A stretch of 64,000 bases of DNA from the NCBI RefSeq assembly GCF_000703045.1, contig NZ_JNLJ01000001.1, positions 835,501 through 899,500 of the forward strand. Reading direction: 5' to 3'. This document shows positions 8,323 through 16,336 of the stretch, piece by piece (position 1 is the stretch's first letter; the number at the start of each line of letters is the position of its first letter). The DNA is from Persephonella sp. IF05-L8. Its GTDB lineage: Bacteria; Aquificota; Aquificia; Aquificales; Hydrogenothermaceae. Below the pieces are notes generated by a model that did no database searches, was not told the DNA's origin, and saw nothing but the letters and a program-made list of their open reading frames with translations. Made by a program: the position numbers and the translations under genes.

Positions 8323-8862
8323 ATGAGAAAGATATTTTTTCTATTTTTTATATTAGCCTTAGCCATAACTGGTTGTGTCCAGACAGGAAATCAGGGAGGA
8401 ACGCCAGGATTAACACTTACCCTTTCCACAAAAGAACTTAATGATTTTCTAAAAAGAGAATTCCCCATTAAGAAAAAATATAAATTTGCCTCTGTAAAAC
8501 TGGATAATCCTGATGTGCTAAATATCCAAAAAGATAGAATTAAAATAGGTTCAGAAGTGATTTATTCTGTTGAGATGCTTCCTGAGGTAAAAGGAAAAGT
8601 TCTTATATCAGGTGGTATCAAATACGACCCGGAAAAAAGAGCTATATATCTAAAAGACCCTGTTATTGAAAAACTGGAATTTTTCAAAAAAAATCTTGTT
8701 TCTTTTATACCTGAAAACCACAGAAAAACTCTGTTTGGATTTATTGGTGAGGTATTCAGCACAGTTCCCGTTTATAAATTTGATAACAAAAAGCTAATGT
8801 ATCGCTTTCTAAAAGATATAAAGGCAGAGGACGGGAAGCTTGTCCTGAGATTTGGACTTTAG
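8323..8862 (+). CDS. DUF1439 (YceB-like) lipoprotein
   Basis: 179 residues. The signal peptide ends in a lipobox (ALAITGC), so the mature protein should be lipidated at Cys. The body (LTLSTKELNDFLKREFPIKK, later GGIKYDPEKRAIYLKDPVIE) looks like the YceB/DUF1439 family, a small tubular lipid-binding-like beta fold. Ten bases after queF, behind a strong ggggggag ribosome site. It overlaps the convergent thiS by 4 bp. Confidence 0.7.
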   Translation: MRKIFFLFFILALAITGCVQTGNQGGTPGLTLTLSTKELNDFLKREFPIKKKYKFASVKLDNPDVLNIQKDRIKIGSEVIYSVEMLPEVKGKVLISGGIKYDPEKRAIYLKDPVIEKLEFFKKNLVSFIPENHRKTLFGFIGEVFSTVPVYKFDNKKLMYRFLKDIKAEDGKLVLRFGL

Positions 8863-9062
8863 CCTCCGCCTACAAATGTAACTATTTCAACAACGTCCCC
8901 GTCTTTTAGCTGATATGTTTCATACTCACTTTTGGGAACAACTTCCATTCCCACAGCAACGGCATAGTTTGGTGCTTTTATACCAAGCTCCTGAACAAGC
9001 TCTTTTATTGTAAGCTGGTCTTTATCAAATTCCCTGTATTCTCCGTTTATCTTCAGCTTCAT
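8859..9062 (-). CDS. thiS: Sulfur carrier protein ThiS
   Basis: 67 residues, a ubiquitin-fold protein that carries thiocarboxylate sulfur for thiazole synthesis. It ends in VTFVGGG, with the diglycine tail required for adenylation plus one extra Gly. The family motif AVGMEVVPKSEY and the DGDVVEIVTFVGG end are clear. No thiG/thiF lies next to it, and I see no TPP riboswitch upstream (9063-9128). Confidence 0.92.
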   Translation of the reverse strand: MKLKINGEYREFDKDQLTIKELVQELGIKAPNYAVAVGMEVVPKSEYETYQLKDGDVVEIVTFVGGG

Positions 9063-9128
9063 CTTTCTACCTGCTGCCTTTAATTTTTATAAAATTCTAT
9101 ATCCAATTTAGGTAGAAAAATATGATTT

Positions 9129-12100
9129 TCATTCTTCATAGGCATACCTTCCAAGTTCCACCTTGAAGAACAGCTTTTTCTCTTTTAGTTCATTAAACAG
9201 CTTTTCCAGTTCTTCCTGATAATCTGCTTCTCCCTTTTCTACTTTGTCCATAATTTCTTCAAGCTGTTTTGTGTAGTTTTCATTGACAAATTTGTAAATA
9301 TCTTCCCTCTTTTTAATCAGAGCCATTACTGTTCTTCCCAGTTTGGTTGGGAAAAGGTATCCTCTTCTTTCTACTATGTAATGTCTGTCTAAAAGCTTTT
9401 GAACCGTTACTGCATAGGTTGAAGGTCGTCCTATTCCTTTTTCTTTCATATCTTGAATAAGTGTTGCAAATGTATAGTAAGGGACTTTAGGCTTTAGATG
9501 ATATGATTTTTTATCTTTTACATCTATCTTTCCTTCAGGAATTGAATAAACCTTAACAGGCAGTATCAGGTCATATCCATGTTCAATTATTCTTGTTAAA
9601 ACTCCTTCCTGTAATTCCTCATCAAAAGCTCTTATATCATAGGTTGTTTTTTCAACTACTGTTTCCCTCATCTGTGAAGCCATAAATCTTCTGAATATCA
9701 GGTCATAAAGGCGAATATGTTTATTGGTTATTCCTTGCAGGTTCATTGTGTAAATCATTGACCTTAAATCATCAGCATCCATAGGCCTTGTAGGTCTGAT
9801 ACATTCATGGGCTCCGCCGGCTGTAGAGAAAGTTCTTGGTTTAAAGTATTCCTCACCAAAGTTTTCGGTAATGTATTCTTTTGCAACGAATACCCCTGCT
9901 TCAGAAACCCTTATACTATCTGTTCTGTGGTATGTGATAAGTCCTGCCTCAAATAAGTCCTGTGCCAGCTGCATTGTTTCCTGAGGGGAAAATCTAAGCT
10001 CCCGTGCAGCTTCAGACAGCATAACATCTGTGGTGAATGGTTTAACAAACAGGTGTTCCTCTTCTTTTTCAAGGGCTTTGACTATTACGAATTCAAGATG
10101 GTCATAGAACCATTTGGCCTTTTTCCTGTCTTCAAATTGAAACTCAAATGGATATCCGTTTATTTCAACTCTTACTATTGCAATTTTTTGTTTTGCTTCG
10201 TCTGTTCTATTAATTACCCATTCTAAAACAGGTGTCTGAACTCTCCCTGCTGATAGCCAGTGTCTATGGAGTTTTTTCTGGATATATTGGGAAATGGTAA
10301 ATCCAATCCATCTATCTGCAACCCTTCTAACAAGCTGGGCTTTTACAAGATTTACATCAAAATCTCTGTAATTTTTAATTGCCTCTAAAAACGCCCTTTT
10401 TGTAACTTCGTGGAACTCAGCCCTTTTTACATTGTAGTTATATGGCAGAGAGTTTAAAAACAGGTCATAACTAATTTTTTCCCCTTCTGTGTCAGGGTCT
10501 GTGGCAATGAATATCTCATTAACTTCAAGGTCAAGTTCCCTTATACTCTGGATAATATTGTTTTTGCTTTCATCTATTGGCTCAAATATTGGAACAAGCT
10601 CCCCATTTTTCTTAACGCCAAAGTAATATTCCTCTTTATTCAGGTCATAAACATGTCCTTTACTTGCAACGATGGTCAGAAATCTTTCACCGATGGCAAT
10701 TTCATAGGCATCCAGATTTTTTAGTTTTCTTCTAAGTGGTTTTCCAAAAAAGTTGGCTATTGTTCTTGCTTTATTGGGAGATTCAACAATAACAACAGTT
10801 GTAAGGAATGATTGTCTTTCTTCTTTTATGAATTCTCCAGACAAGACTTTTTTGACTTTTTCTCTGTCTTCATCAATTTGCTTTAAAATTTCCTCAAGAT
10901 TAACCTCTTCAACAGGCTTGAACTCTATATCCTCACTGAACCATCTTACTTTTTTTTGCAGAGAATAAAATGCTTTATCATCATCCACAAGTAGATATGC
11001 CAGTCCTTTTGTTAAACCTCCTGCATATAATCTGGAAGTTCTTCCTGAAGCCTGAATATAACCTGTTACGTCAGCGGTGGTCAGGATAAATGTATCTCCT
11101 TCTTTTCTAAGGGTGATTTCCGGAGATTGCTGGACAGCTGAGAAAATCTCAGGTTTTTCTATCAGTTTTTTGACGTATTGCTGTATCTGACGCATTTTAT
11201 TCAGTTTTTCAGGCTCAAGCTTTTCAGGAGGGATAAAGGCGTATATCTTCAGGTAGTTTATGTAATCATAGAGCTGTTTTACTTCCAGAGGGTCTAACAG
11301 CTTTTTCCTTGCAAGGAATGGTGTTAGGGACAACATAAAGTAATAAAGATGAATAAATTCTTCTTCAAATCGGATATTAAACTGGAGTTTTGGAACACCG
11401 ACAAAAACTGCATATCTAATCACATCAGGCAGGTCAATTCCCCTTGCCAGAGGGTTTCTGTAGCTGGCAAATCCAACGGCAACCTGAATTTTACCTTCTT
11501 TGTATTCATCAAGCCTGTCCATAAGTTCTTCATAGGATACTGCTGAAATGCCGTTCTGGTTTAGAAATTCCACATATTTTTCCAGTGTTTCCCTGGTTTC
11601 TGATGAAGATAAAAATGCCAATCCACCTTTTCCAAGTTTTTTAATTACATCAATACTTTTTTCCCATACTTTTTCAGGTTTTTCATATATATCTTCAATA
11701 TTCCTTAGGGTTAAAGATGGTCTTCCAACTTCAAAACCAAGTAGTTCTCTAAACAGATTTACCCTTTTTGACCTTGGGTTTGAAGTGGCTGAGGAAACTA
11801 TAAGAACACCTTTTCTTTTTTCTGCTATTTTCTGGATTTTTGCCTGCCAGTGCTGGAATAATTCAAAATCTTCCTCTGTTGGTTGTCCTTTTTTGAATAG
11901 ATTTTGTTTAAATGTTATGAATTTTAATGTGTAATCAATGTCTTCCTGTGTAAAACCAAGAAGCATAAGAACTTTATCTATATTTTTTGCAGATTTCAGG
12001 ATGCTATCAACGTCATCAACAAAGACTAAGGCATATTCTCCTTTGGGAATAATGTCTATATTTTTGTATAAAAACATTGTTGTGGTCAGGAGAATTTTAA

Positions 12101-12632
12101 AATCATTATTCTTTATTCTTTCTTTGTATTCTTCCTGTTTTTTCTTTGTTTTTGCAAATTTTGAAGTGTATGCGAGGATATCCTCTTCAGGAACGCCAAA
12201 GGATACCAGTCTTTCATGTGCTTGATTTACAAGCATCTGGGTAGGGAAAATTAGATATGCTTTTTTATTTTCTTTGTCTTTCAGGTATTTTGATAAAACA
12301 AGTCCAAATGTGGTTTTTCCTATTCCTGTTGGGGCAAGTAATGCATAAGATATGTTCAGGAAAAATCTTGTTGCCCATGTTTCCTGTATAGACCATAAAT
12401 CATTTTTTATGATTTGTCTGAAAAACTCCTTAAAGTCCCTGACTTTGCTCCATAGCTGGCAAACATCAAGGAACTTTCCGTAGCCTAAGAAATCACATAA
12501 ATCCTCCCGTGGAACCTCATCAGGAAGGCAATTTTCACACACAAGACCTTTAAAGAGCCTTTCAGAAGTAATATCTCCTCCGCAGTTTGGACACATATTT
12601 TTGTATATAAGGGGTATTACTTTGCTTTCCAT
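9129..12632 (-). CDS. rgy: Reverse gyrase
   Basis: 1167 residues. Introduces positive supercoils with ATP and is the hallmark enzyme of hyperthermophiles and some thermophiles. Order of domains: N-terminal zinc finger (C14, C17, C32, C35); helicase part with APTGIGKTT and VFVDDVDS; then the type IA topoisomerase part starting at VVIVESPNKARTIANFFGKP, with the active-site region GLITYHRTDSIRVS. The second zinc finger often found early in the topoisomerase half is absent: GELVPIFEPIDES runs straight on without cysteines. It appears intact, with a ribosome site (agagga) just before the ATG. Confidence 0.98.
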   Translation of the reverse strand: MESKVIPLIYKNMCPNCGGDITSERLFKGLVCENCLPDEVPREDLCDFLGYGKFLDVCQLWSKVRDFKEFFRQIIKNDLWSIQETWATRFFLNISYALLAPTGIGKTTFGLVLSKYLKDKENKKAYLIFPTQMLVNQAHERLVSFGVPEEDILAYTSKFAKTKKKQEEYKERIKNNDFKILLTTTMFLYKNIDIIPKGEYALVFVDDVDSILKSAKNIDKVLMLLGFTQEDIDYTLKFITFKQNLFKKGQPTEEDFELFQHWQAKIQKIAEKRKGVLIVSSATSNPRSKRVNLFRELLGFEVGRPSLTLRNIEDIYEKPEKVWEKSIDVIKKLGKGGLAFLSSSETRETLEKYVEFLNQNGISAVSYEELMDRLDEYKEGKIQVAVGFASYRNPLARGIDLPDVIRYAVFVGVPKLQFNIRFEEEFIHLYYFMLSLTPFLARKKLLDPLEVKQLYDYINYLKIYAFIPPEKLEPEKLNKMRQIQQYVKKLIEKPEIFSAVQQSPEITLRKEGDTFILTTADVTGYIQASGRTSRLYAGGLTKGLAYLLVDDDKAFYSLQKKVRWFSEDIEFKPVEEVNLEEILKQIDEDREKVKKVLSGEFIKEERQSFLTTVVIVESPNKARTIANFFGKPLRRKLKNLDAYEIAIGERFLTIVASKGHVYDLNKEEYYFGVKKNGELVPIFEPIDESKNNIIQSIRELDLEVNEIFIATDPDTEGEKISYDLFLNSLPYNYNVKRAEFHEVTKRAFLEAIKNYRDFDVNLVKAQLVRRVADRWIGFTISQYIQKKLHRHWLSAGRVQTPVLEWVINRTDEAKQKIAIVRVEINGYPFEFQFEDRKKAKWFYDHLEFVIVKALEKEEEHLFVKPFTTDVMLSEAARELRFSPQETMQLAQDLFEAGLITYHRTDSIRVSEAGVFVAKEYITENFGEEYFKPRTFSTAGGAHECIRPTRPMDADDLRSMIYTMNLQGITNKHIRLYDLIFRRFMASQMRETVVEKTTYDIRAFDEELQEGVLTRIIEHGYDLILPVKVYSIPEGKIDVKDKKSYHLKPKVPYYTFATLIQDMKEKGIGRPSTYAVTVQKLLDRHYIVERRGYLFPTKLGRTVMALIKKREDIYKFVNENYTKQLEEIMDKVEKGEADYQEELEKLFNELKEKKLFFKVELGRYAYEE

Positions 12633-12654
12633 TTTCCTCTCCTGTGCTTTGAAA

Positions 12655-12680
12655 TAAAAAAAGCGGGCTTAAGCCCGCCT
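12655..12680 (-). terminator. Rho-independent terminator
   Basis: GCGGGCTT/AAGCCCGC (12663-12678) is a perfect GC-rich hairpin. Read leftwards it is followed by TTTTTTTAT, so it ends the operon whose last gene is the HTH protein at 12688. Confidence 0.9.
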
Positions 12681-12687
12681 TGATTTT

Positions 12688-13344
12688 TTATTCTATACCT
12701 TTCATTTGTAAGAATTCTTTTATTTCATGGAGAAGTTGTGCTGGGTTTTTGATTGGATAAGATAAGCCATCAGCTACTTCTGAAGCTGAAAGGCCTTTTA
12801 TGGTTATTCCATCTAACTTTTCTTTTAATGCTTCTGGGCTTTCTACTGGATATTTGAGACCTTTGCTGTGCTTAAGCACTGTGTAAGCCCAGGGTGCTTC
12901 ACATACCTGAACAGCTTTAGCAGACATCTCTCTGCAAAACTCAAGTAATGTTTGAGCTTCTTCACCCTCTTTAACCAGTTTATAAGCCAGTTTTGCAACT
13001 CCACCGGCAGTATGAACTCTCAGTTCTTTTTTCTCTTCTTTTGTAAGCTCATCCATATGCTCAATTTTAAACATTGCAGCGTTTGGGTCAGCTCTGAGAA
13101 TGTTTCTTACTGTGTTTCTTGTGAGACCTACAATTTCTGCTATTTCTTCTTCTGTTTTTAGATATTCTTCACGGAGAACAATTGCAAATGCTGCCCTGGC
13201 CAGTGATGGCAGCCATGTTAATGTTCTGTATTCAGCAAGTTTATGTAGTCCTCCCAGTAAGTCTATTGCTTTGAAAAATACTCTTCCAACTAAATTTTCA
13301 AGGTCATGCTCATCTACCGGTTTTGAAGTGATTAATACTACCAT
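12688..13344 (-). CDS. HTH regulatory protein linked to the KaiC-like gene
   Basis: 218 residues. A helix-turn-helix is visible around residues 60-85 (KTEEEIAEIVGLTRNTVRNI), followed by a largely helical region rich in E, K and A. The N-terminus (MVVLITSKPVDEHDLENLVG) is conserved-looking but unassigned. It resembles archaeal-type regulatory proteins more than common bacterial families; this is an impression, not a search result. It follows the KaiC-like gene by 28 bp with a strong aaggagg ribosome site, so they are probably co-transcribed. It is the last gene before the terminator at 12655-12680. Confidence 0.6.
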   Translation of the reverse strand: MVVLITSKPVDEHDLENLVGRVFFKAIDLLGGLHKLAEYRTLTWLPSLARAAFAIVLREEYLKTEEEIAEIVGLTRNTVRNILRADPNAAMFKIEHMDELTKEEKKELRVHTAGGVAKLAYKLVKEGEEAQTLLEFCREMSAKAVQVCEAPWAYTVLKHSKGLKYPVESPEALKEKLDGITIKGLSASEVADGLSYPIKNPAQLLHEIKEFLQMKGIE

Positions 13345-13372
13345 TTTCAGCCCTCCTTTTTATTTAATTTTT

Positions 13373-14272
13373 TTATTTTCCAACTGGTCCCAGTATTCTA
13401 ACCAGTCCTGTTTCTGTGATTTCAAGATAATGTGTTCTTGTGTCGTGGCCAGACATTCTACAGCCGTCAATTCTAAATAGTCTTACTATTTCACCAATTT
13501 CTTTTTTATATAGCTTTGCTTTAAATGAGCTGTCTATAAGCTCTTTTGCCAGAACCATTGTTCCATCAACTATATGCCCAACAGCATATCCACCGGCTGC
13601 TTCAGCTGTTAGCTCCTCATGTCCGCTTCTTTTCTGGGATACAAAGAGTGCTGTCTGATACCATTTTTTCATAAAGTTGAATAGCCTTCTAACAATTCCC
13701 CTTGCCATCATTTCCCTGTTTTCAAACAGCCCTGTTATAGAATCAATTACTGTGAACTTGATATGATAGGTTTTTATTGCGTAGGCAAGGGTTGCCAGCA
13801 GGTCTGGGATATTCTCTCTAAGTGTGGAGTGTGATGCAGCGTCTATGAGAATAACATTGTCCTCAAATTCATCAAAGTTATATCCCATAGCAGCTGCTCT
13901 CATTTTGATTGAAGCAATCACAAAATTTGCAGGTGATTCAACTGTGATAAAGGCTACTTTGTGGCCTTTTCTTGCCTGTTCTACAGTGAATTGTTCAACC
14001 ATAAGGGATTTACCGGTATCATTAACACCGGTGATGTTGAAAACTGAGTAAGCTGGAATTCCGCCTAAAGATTTTTTGACAATTTTTCCGTTTTCACTTT
14101 CTACGATAAAGAATAAATCATCTAATCCTTCAATTCCTGTGGGAATTCCGTAGATTTTTGGAGCTTTTTCAAGTGCTTTACTACCTGTGAAGATACTTTC
14201 TTTGACTACTTTGGGTTCTCGATATTCGTGAACTCTTTCTCCCTCTTCATGAAATTTTGGGTCTTCAGCCAT
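13373..14272 (-). CDS. KaiC/RadA-type RecA-fold ATPase
   Basis: 299 residues from ATG 14272, which follows a strong aaggaggg site. The longer start at 14308 adds 12 residues and lacks one. The RecA-like core begins GIPTGIEGLDDLFF and has a Walker A-like GVNDTGKS and a hydrophobic Walker B strand ending in Asp (FTVIDSITG). VSQKRSGHEELTAEAAGGYA matches the single-KaiC-domain proteins common in archaea. These bind ATP and often partner with regulators, which fits the HTH protein next to it. It is not the two-domain cyanobacterial clock protein. Confidence 0.82.
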   Translation of the reverse strand: MAEDPKFHEEGERVHEYREPKVVKESIFTGSKALEKAPKIYGIPTGIEGLDDLFFIVESENGKIVKKSLGGIPAYSVFNITGVNDTGKSLMVEQFTVEQARKGHKVAFITVESPANFVIASIKMRAAAMGYNFDEFEDNVILIDAASHSTLRENIPDLLATLAYAIKTYHIKFTVIDSITGLFENREMMARGIVRRLFNFMKKWYQTALFVSQKRSGHEELTAEAAGGYAVGHIVDGTMVLAKELIDSSFKAKLYKKEIGEIVRLFRIDGCRMSGHDTRTHYLEITETGLVRILGPVGK

Positions 14273-14337
14273 TCCACCCTCCTTTTGTCTTATTCCTACA
14301 TAAATCAATATATTACTGGGATAACCCCTGTCAATAT

Positions 14338-14685
14338 TTATTCTTCAAAGTATTCAGCGCCGCCGTGTTTTGTCTCCCATACAACAACTTTCTGGAGGGT
14401 GGGGTATTTTTCTTTTACTTTGTCGTATATATATCTGGCAACATTTTCAGCACTTGGGGAAAAATCATAGATATCATTCATACATTGATAATCTGGGAGT
14501 ATTTTATCTAAAAATTTATGAATTTCTACAAAATCAAATCCCATTCCACCTTTATCTAATTTATCTGCACGGATAAAAAGTTCTACTTCCCATGTATGTC
14601 CATGAAGGGGTTCAGGTTTTCCATGATAATCGGTTAGATAATGGGCGGCCTGAAATTCTCTACGGACACGAACTATATATGGCAT
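14338..14685 (-). CDS. PTPS/QueD-family protein lacking the usual catalytic Cys
   Basis: 115 residues of the 6-pyruvoyl-tetrahydropterin synthase fold. The zinc ligands are present: H15 (QAAHYL) and H28/H30 (LHGHTW). FDFVEIHKFLD and the C-terminal WETKHGGAEY complete the family pattern. The Cys found shortly before HGH in QueD is absent; the segment reads GKPEPLHGH, with Glu25 nearby. Enzymes of the PTPS-III type use Glu and serve folate synthesis in place of FolB, so this may not be a queuosine enzyme. Overlaps the upstream gene by 1 bp. Confidence 0.85.
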   Translation of the reverse strand: MPYIVRVRREFQAAHYLTDYHGKPEPLHGHTWEVELFIRADKLDKGGMGFDFVEIHKFLDKILPDYQCMNDIYDFSPSAENVARYIYDKVKEKYPTLQKVVVWETKHGGAEYFEE

Positions 14686-15176
14686 TATTTAAGTAGCTCC
14701 TGCTCTTTTTTGTAATCCCAGTAGATACTATCAAGTATATCAGAAAGTTCATTGGCATAATCTTCAGCTATTTCATCTATTTTGGGACTATCAATAACTA
14801 TATCCCATACGTAAGGGTTGTTTCCTACTATTCCTGTGCCATCTCCAAGGTCATATATCACAAGATTTACAATTGCAAGTGGTGCAACCTGCGGAGCTAT
14901 TGTTAGAACTTCATCAAGTTTTTTTTCATTTATCATCTGAATAAGGAAGTATCCTCTATCTGAACGAAGTTGTATGATTTTCAGATTGTTTGCTTTTGCT
15001 TTTCTTTGCAGTAGGTTTATGTATTCTTGAGGTTTCACGTGGGGATAGGCTTTTTCCAGTAAAACGGAAGATTTAACTGTTCGGGTAGCAAGGCCATAAA
15101 CAAAAATATATAGGAAAATTAGTGTGGAAAATATTCCAACCCCTGTGATAATTATAAAAGGCCAGTTTTTTTTCAT
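14685..15176 (-). CDS. Membrane-anchored protein of unknown function
   Basis: 163 residues. One N-terminal membrane anchor (about 8-30), then a soluble domain with KVKPQEYINLLQRKA-like helices and the strand-rich stretch APLAIVNLVIYDLGDGTGIVG. It then runs VIDSPKIDEIAEDYANELSDIL to a charged end. It may resemble DUF302-type domains, but I am not certain. Its ATG overlaps the stop of the 51-residue gene upstream (ATGA) and its end touches the PTPS gene, so the three are translationally coupled. Confidence 0.55.
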   Translation of the reverse strand: MKKNWPFIIITGVGIFSTLIFLYIFVYGLATRTVKSSVLLEKAYPHVKPQEYINLLQRKAKANNLKIIQLRSDRGYFLIQMINEKKLDEVLTIAPQVAPLAIVNLVIYDLGDGTGIVGNNPYVWDIVIDSPKIDEIAEDYANELSDILDSIYWDYKKEQELLK

Positions 15177-15328
15177 TGATTTTCCCTTTCCTGTGCCTGT
15201 TGCTGTTTTTGTTTTTGTTTTTCTTCATTGTAACTGGCTTTTATAGCGAGACCCCAGATTAGTCCAACTGTAATAACCATAAATGTAAAGAATATTATTC
15301 CTGCTAATTCCCACCAGGTATTTTCCAT
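15173..15328 (-). CDS. Small single-TM protein (51 aa)
   Basis: Starts at ATG 15328 behind a strong aaggaggt site and ends in an ATGA overlap with the next gene. Sequence: MENTWWELAG, then a hydrophobic segment to about residue 30, then a highly polar Gln/Lys/Glu tail. The coupling and ribosome site make it a convincing gene despite its size. It resembles in size the small CcoS/CcoQ-type accessory peptides of respiratory oxidases, but no oxidase is nearby. Function unknown. Confidence 0.7.
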   Translation of the reverse strand: MENTWWELAGIIFFTFMVITVGLIWGLAIKASYNEEKQKQKQQQAQERENQ

Positions 15329-15373
15329 TTTTGAAACCTCCTTATAATTAATATAAATTTTAACATAATAAGC

Positions 15374-15399
15374 TATACTATGGTTAGTAACTATTAACC
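15374..15399 (+). promoter_or_regulatory. Candidate -10 and operator before the 25-aa gene
   Basis: TATACT (15374-15379) could be a -10 box for rightward transcription, though no good -35 is seen. GGTTAGT (15382-15388) and ATTAACC (15393-15399) form a near-perfect inverted repeat around the expected start, as an operator would. Confidence 0.3.
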
Positions 15400-15412
15400 C
15401 CAGGAGGTAAGG

Positions 15413-15490
15413 ATGCTAAAACTTGTGGCAATAATGGTTATTTTTCTGCTTCTTGTTGTTGCCAGTATAATAATTGGTATGAAAAAGTAA
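15413..15490 (+). CDS. Micro-protein, single TM (25 aa)
   Basis: ATG 15413 is preceded by caggaggtaagg, an almost ideal ribosome-binding site. The peptide is MLKLVAIMVIFLLLVVASII-like to the end: one Lys near the start, about 19 hydrophobic residues, then GMKK. This is the pattern of CydX/YnhF-type membrane micro-proteins that stabilise larger complexes. It is divergent from the 51-residue membrane-protein gene, and the two may share regulation. No similarity claim is possible at this length. Confidence 0.55.
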   Translation: MLKLVAIMVIFLLLVVASIIIGMKK

Positions 15491-15655
15491 TGAATATTCA
15501 AAAATTTATGATAAATTATTTGTTCAATAAGTGGCTATATGTAAAAAGAATAGGGCTTAATAGACACAAGTTACTAAACTGTCTATGGTAAAAATTAATA
15601 ATAATTATCATTAAATTTTGTATTTTGAATAGAAAATATATTTTTGTGTAAATAG

Positions 15656-15796
15656 GCTTTTTACAGGGGTTGGCGAGAATATAACGGAAAATATATTCGC
15701 ATTAATGGAGGTCTGATGCAACTTGATGCCTCCAGCAAAGATTTGAAAAAATTTTTTAAACCTCCGCTAATCCTTGAACCACACTTGCTAAATTAA
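15656..15796 (+). pseudogene. Possible C-terminal gene remnant left of the CRISPR array
   Basis: The stretch 15491-15821 (331 bp) has no clear gene and should contain the array's leader just before 15822. Inside it an open frame 15656-15796 reads like coding sequence (FYRGWREYNGKYIRINGG, later KFFKPPLILEPHLLN) and ends in TAA, but it has no start codon with a suitable ribosome site. I take it as the tail of a lost gene. An internal ATG at 15716 is only 3 nt from a ggaggt, too close for a normal start. Confidence 0.25.
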
Positions 15797-15821
15797 TTTT
15801 TTTACTTAACATAATTAACGG

Positions 15822-16174
15822 GTTTTATCTGAACTATATGGGATAGAAAGAAAGAAACACCATACTCCATAAGAACACCCCTATCTAGTTTTATCTGAAC
15901 TATATGGGATAGAAAGTCAAAAACACACGACGCTATATCATCAGCAGTTATACGTTTTATCTGAACTATATGGGATAGAAAGGCTCTTTTATATCAACTA
16001 CGCAATAAGGCAACTTATCGTTTTATCTGAACTATATGGGATAGAAAGTGCTACTTCTTTTAAAGAATTTGCAATAATAGCAAAGTTTTATCTGAACTAT
16101 ATGGGATAGAAAGCCAGCAACAACAGCTCCCGCATTTTTTAACCTATTATGGTTTTATCTGAACTATATGGGAT
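15822..16174 (+). CRISPR. CRISPR array: five 29-nt repeats plus a truncated sixth, five spacers
   Basis: Repeats at 15822-15850, 15888-15916, 15954-15982, 16020-16048 and 16085-16113 are identical. They begin GTTTTATCTGAACTA and end GGGATAGAAAG. A sixth (16152-16174) keeps the first 23 bases and then diverges (ttccac for agaaag). Spacers are 37, 37, 37, 36 and 38 nt and all differ. The decayed end marks the distal side, so the leader is on the left. The last 8 bases, ATAGAAAG, resemble the ATTGAAAC/G crRNA 5' handle of type I and III systems, which sets rightward transcription. No cas genes lie within the window. Confidence 0.97.
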
Positions 16175-16283
16175 TTCCACGTAAGGAACTTTCGGCATTT
16201 TGTCTTAATTTTATGGATTTCATAAGTTCTTGCCAGTCTGAACTCAAAATCTCAATAGCAGATATATTAACACTTTCTACCAT
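16164..16283 (-). pseudogene. Possible N-terminal gene remnant at the array's distal end
   Basis: A 39-codon leftward frame starts MVESVNISAIEILSSDWQEL and stops inside the truncated last CRISPR repeat. Its composition looks protein-like, but no ribosome site precedes the ATG. It may be the stub of a gene interrupted when the array was placed or rearranged. Otherwise the stretch 16175-16316 shows nothing. Confidence 0.2.
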
Positions 16284-16336
16284 ATTCAATATATAATAAT
16301 ATTTCATAACTTTCTCAAAGGAGGAATTTGTTTAAA

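Noticed and set aside
9063-9128. Possible TPP riboswitch before thiS
   Set aside because: Only 66 bp, without the conserved CUGAGA-type motif.
11548-12225. Long rightward frames inside reverse gyrase
   Set aside because: Shadow frames of a complete, well-conserved gene on the other strand.
15706-15734. TGGAGG...CCTCCA as a structured RNA near the CRISPR array
   Set aside because: Only a 6-bp stem with a 17-nt loop; not convincing without conservation.
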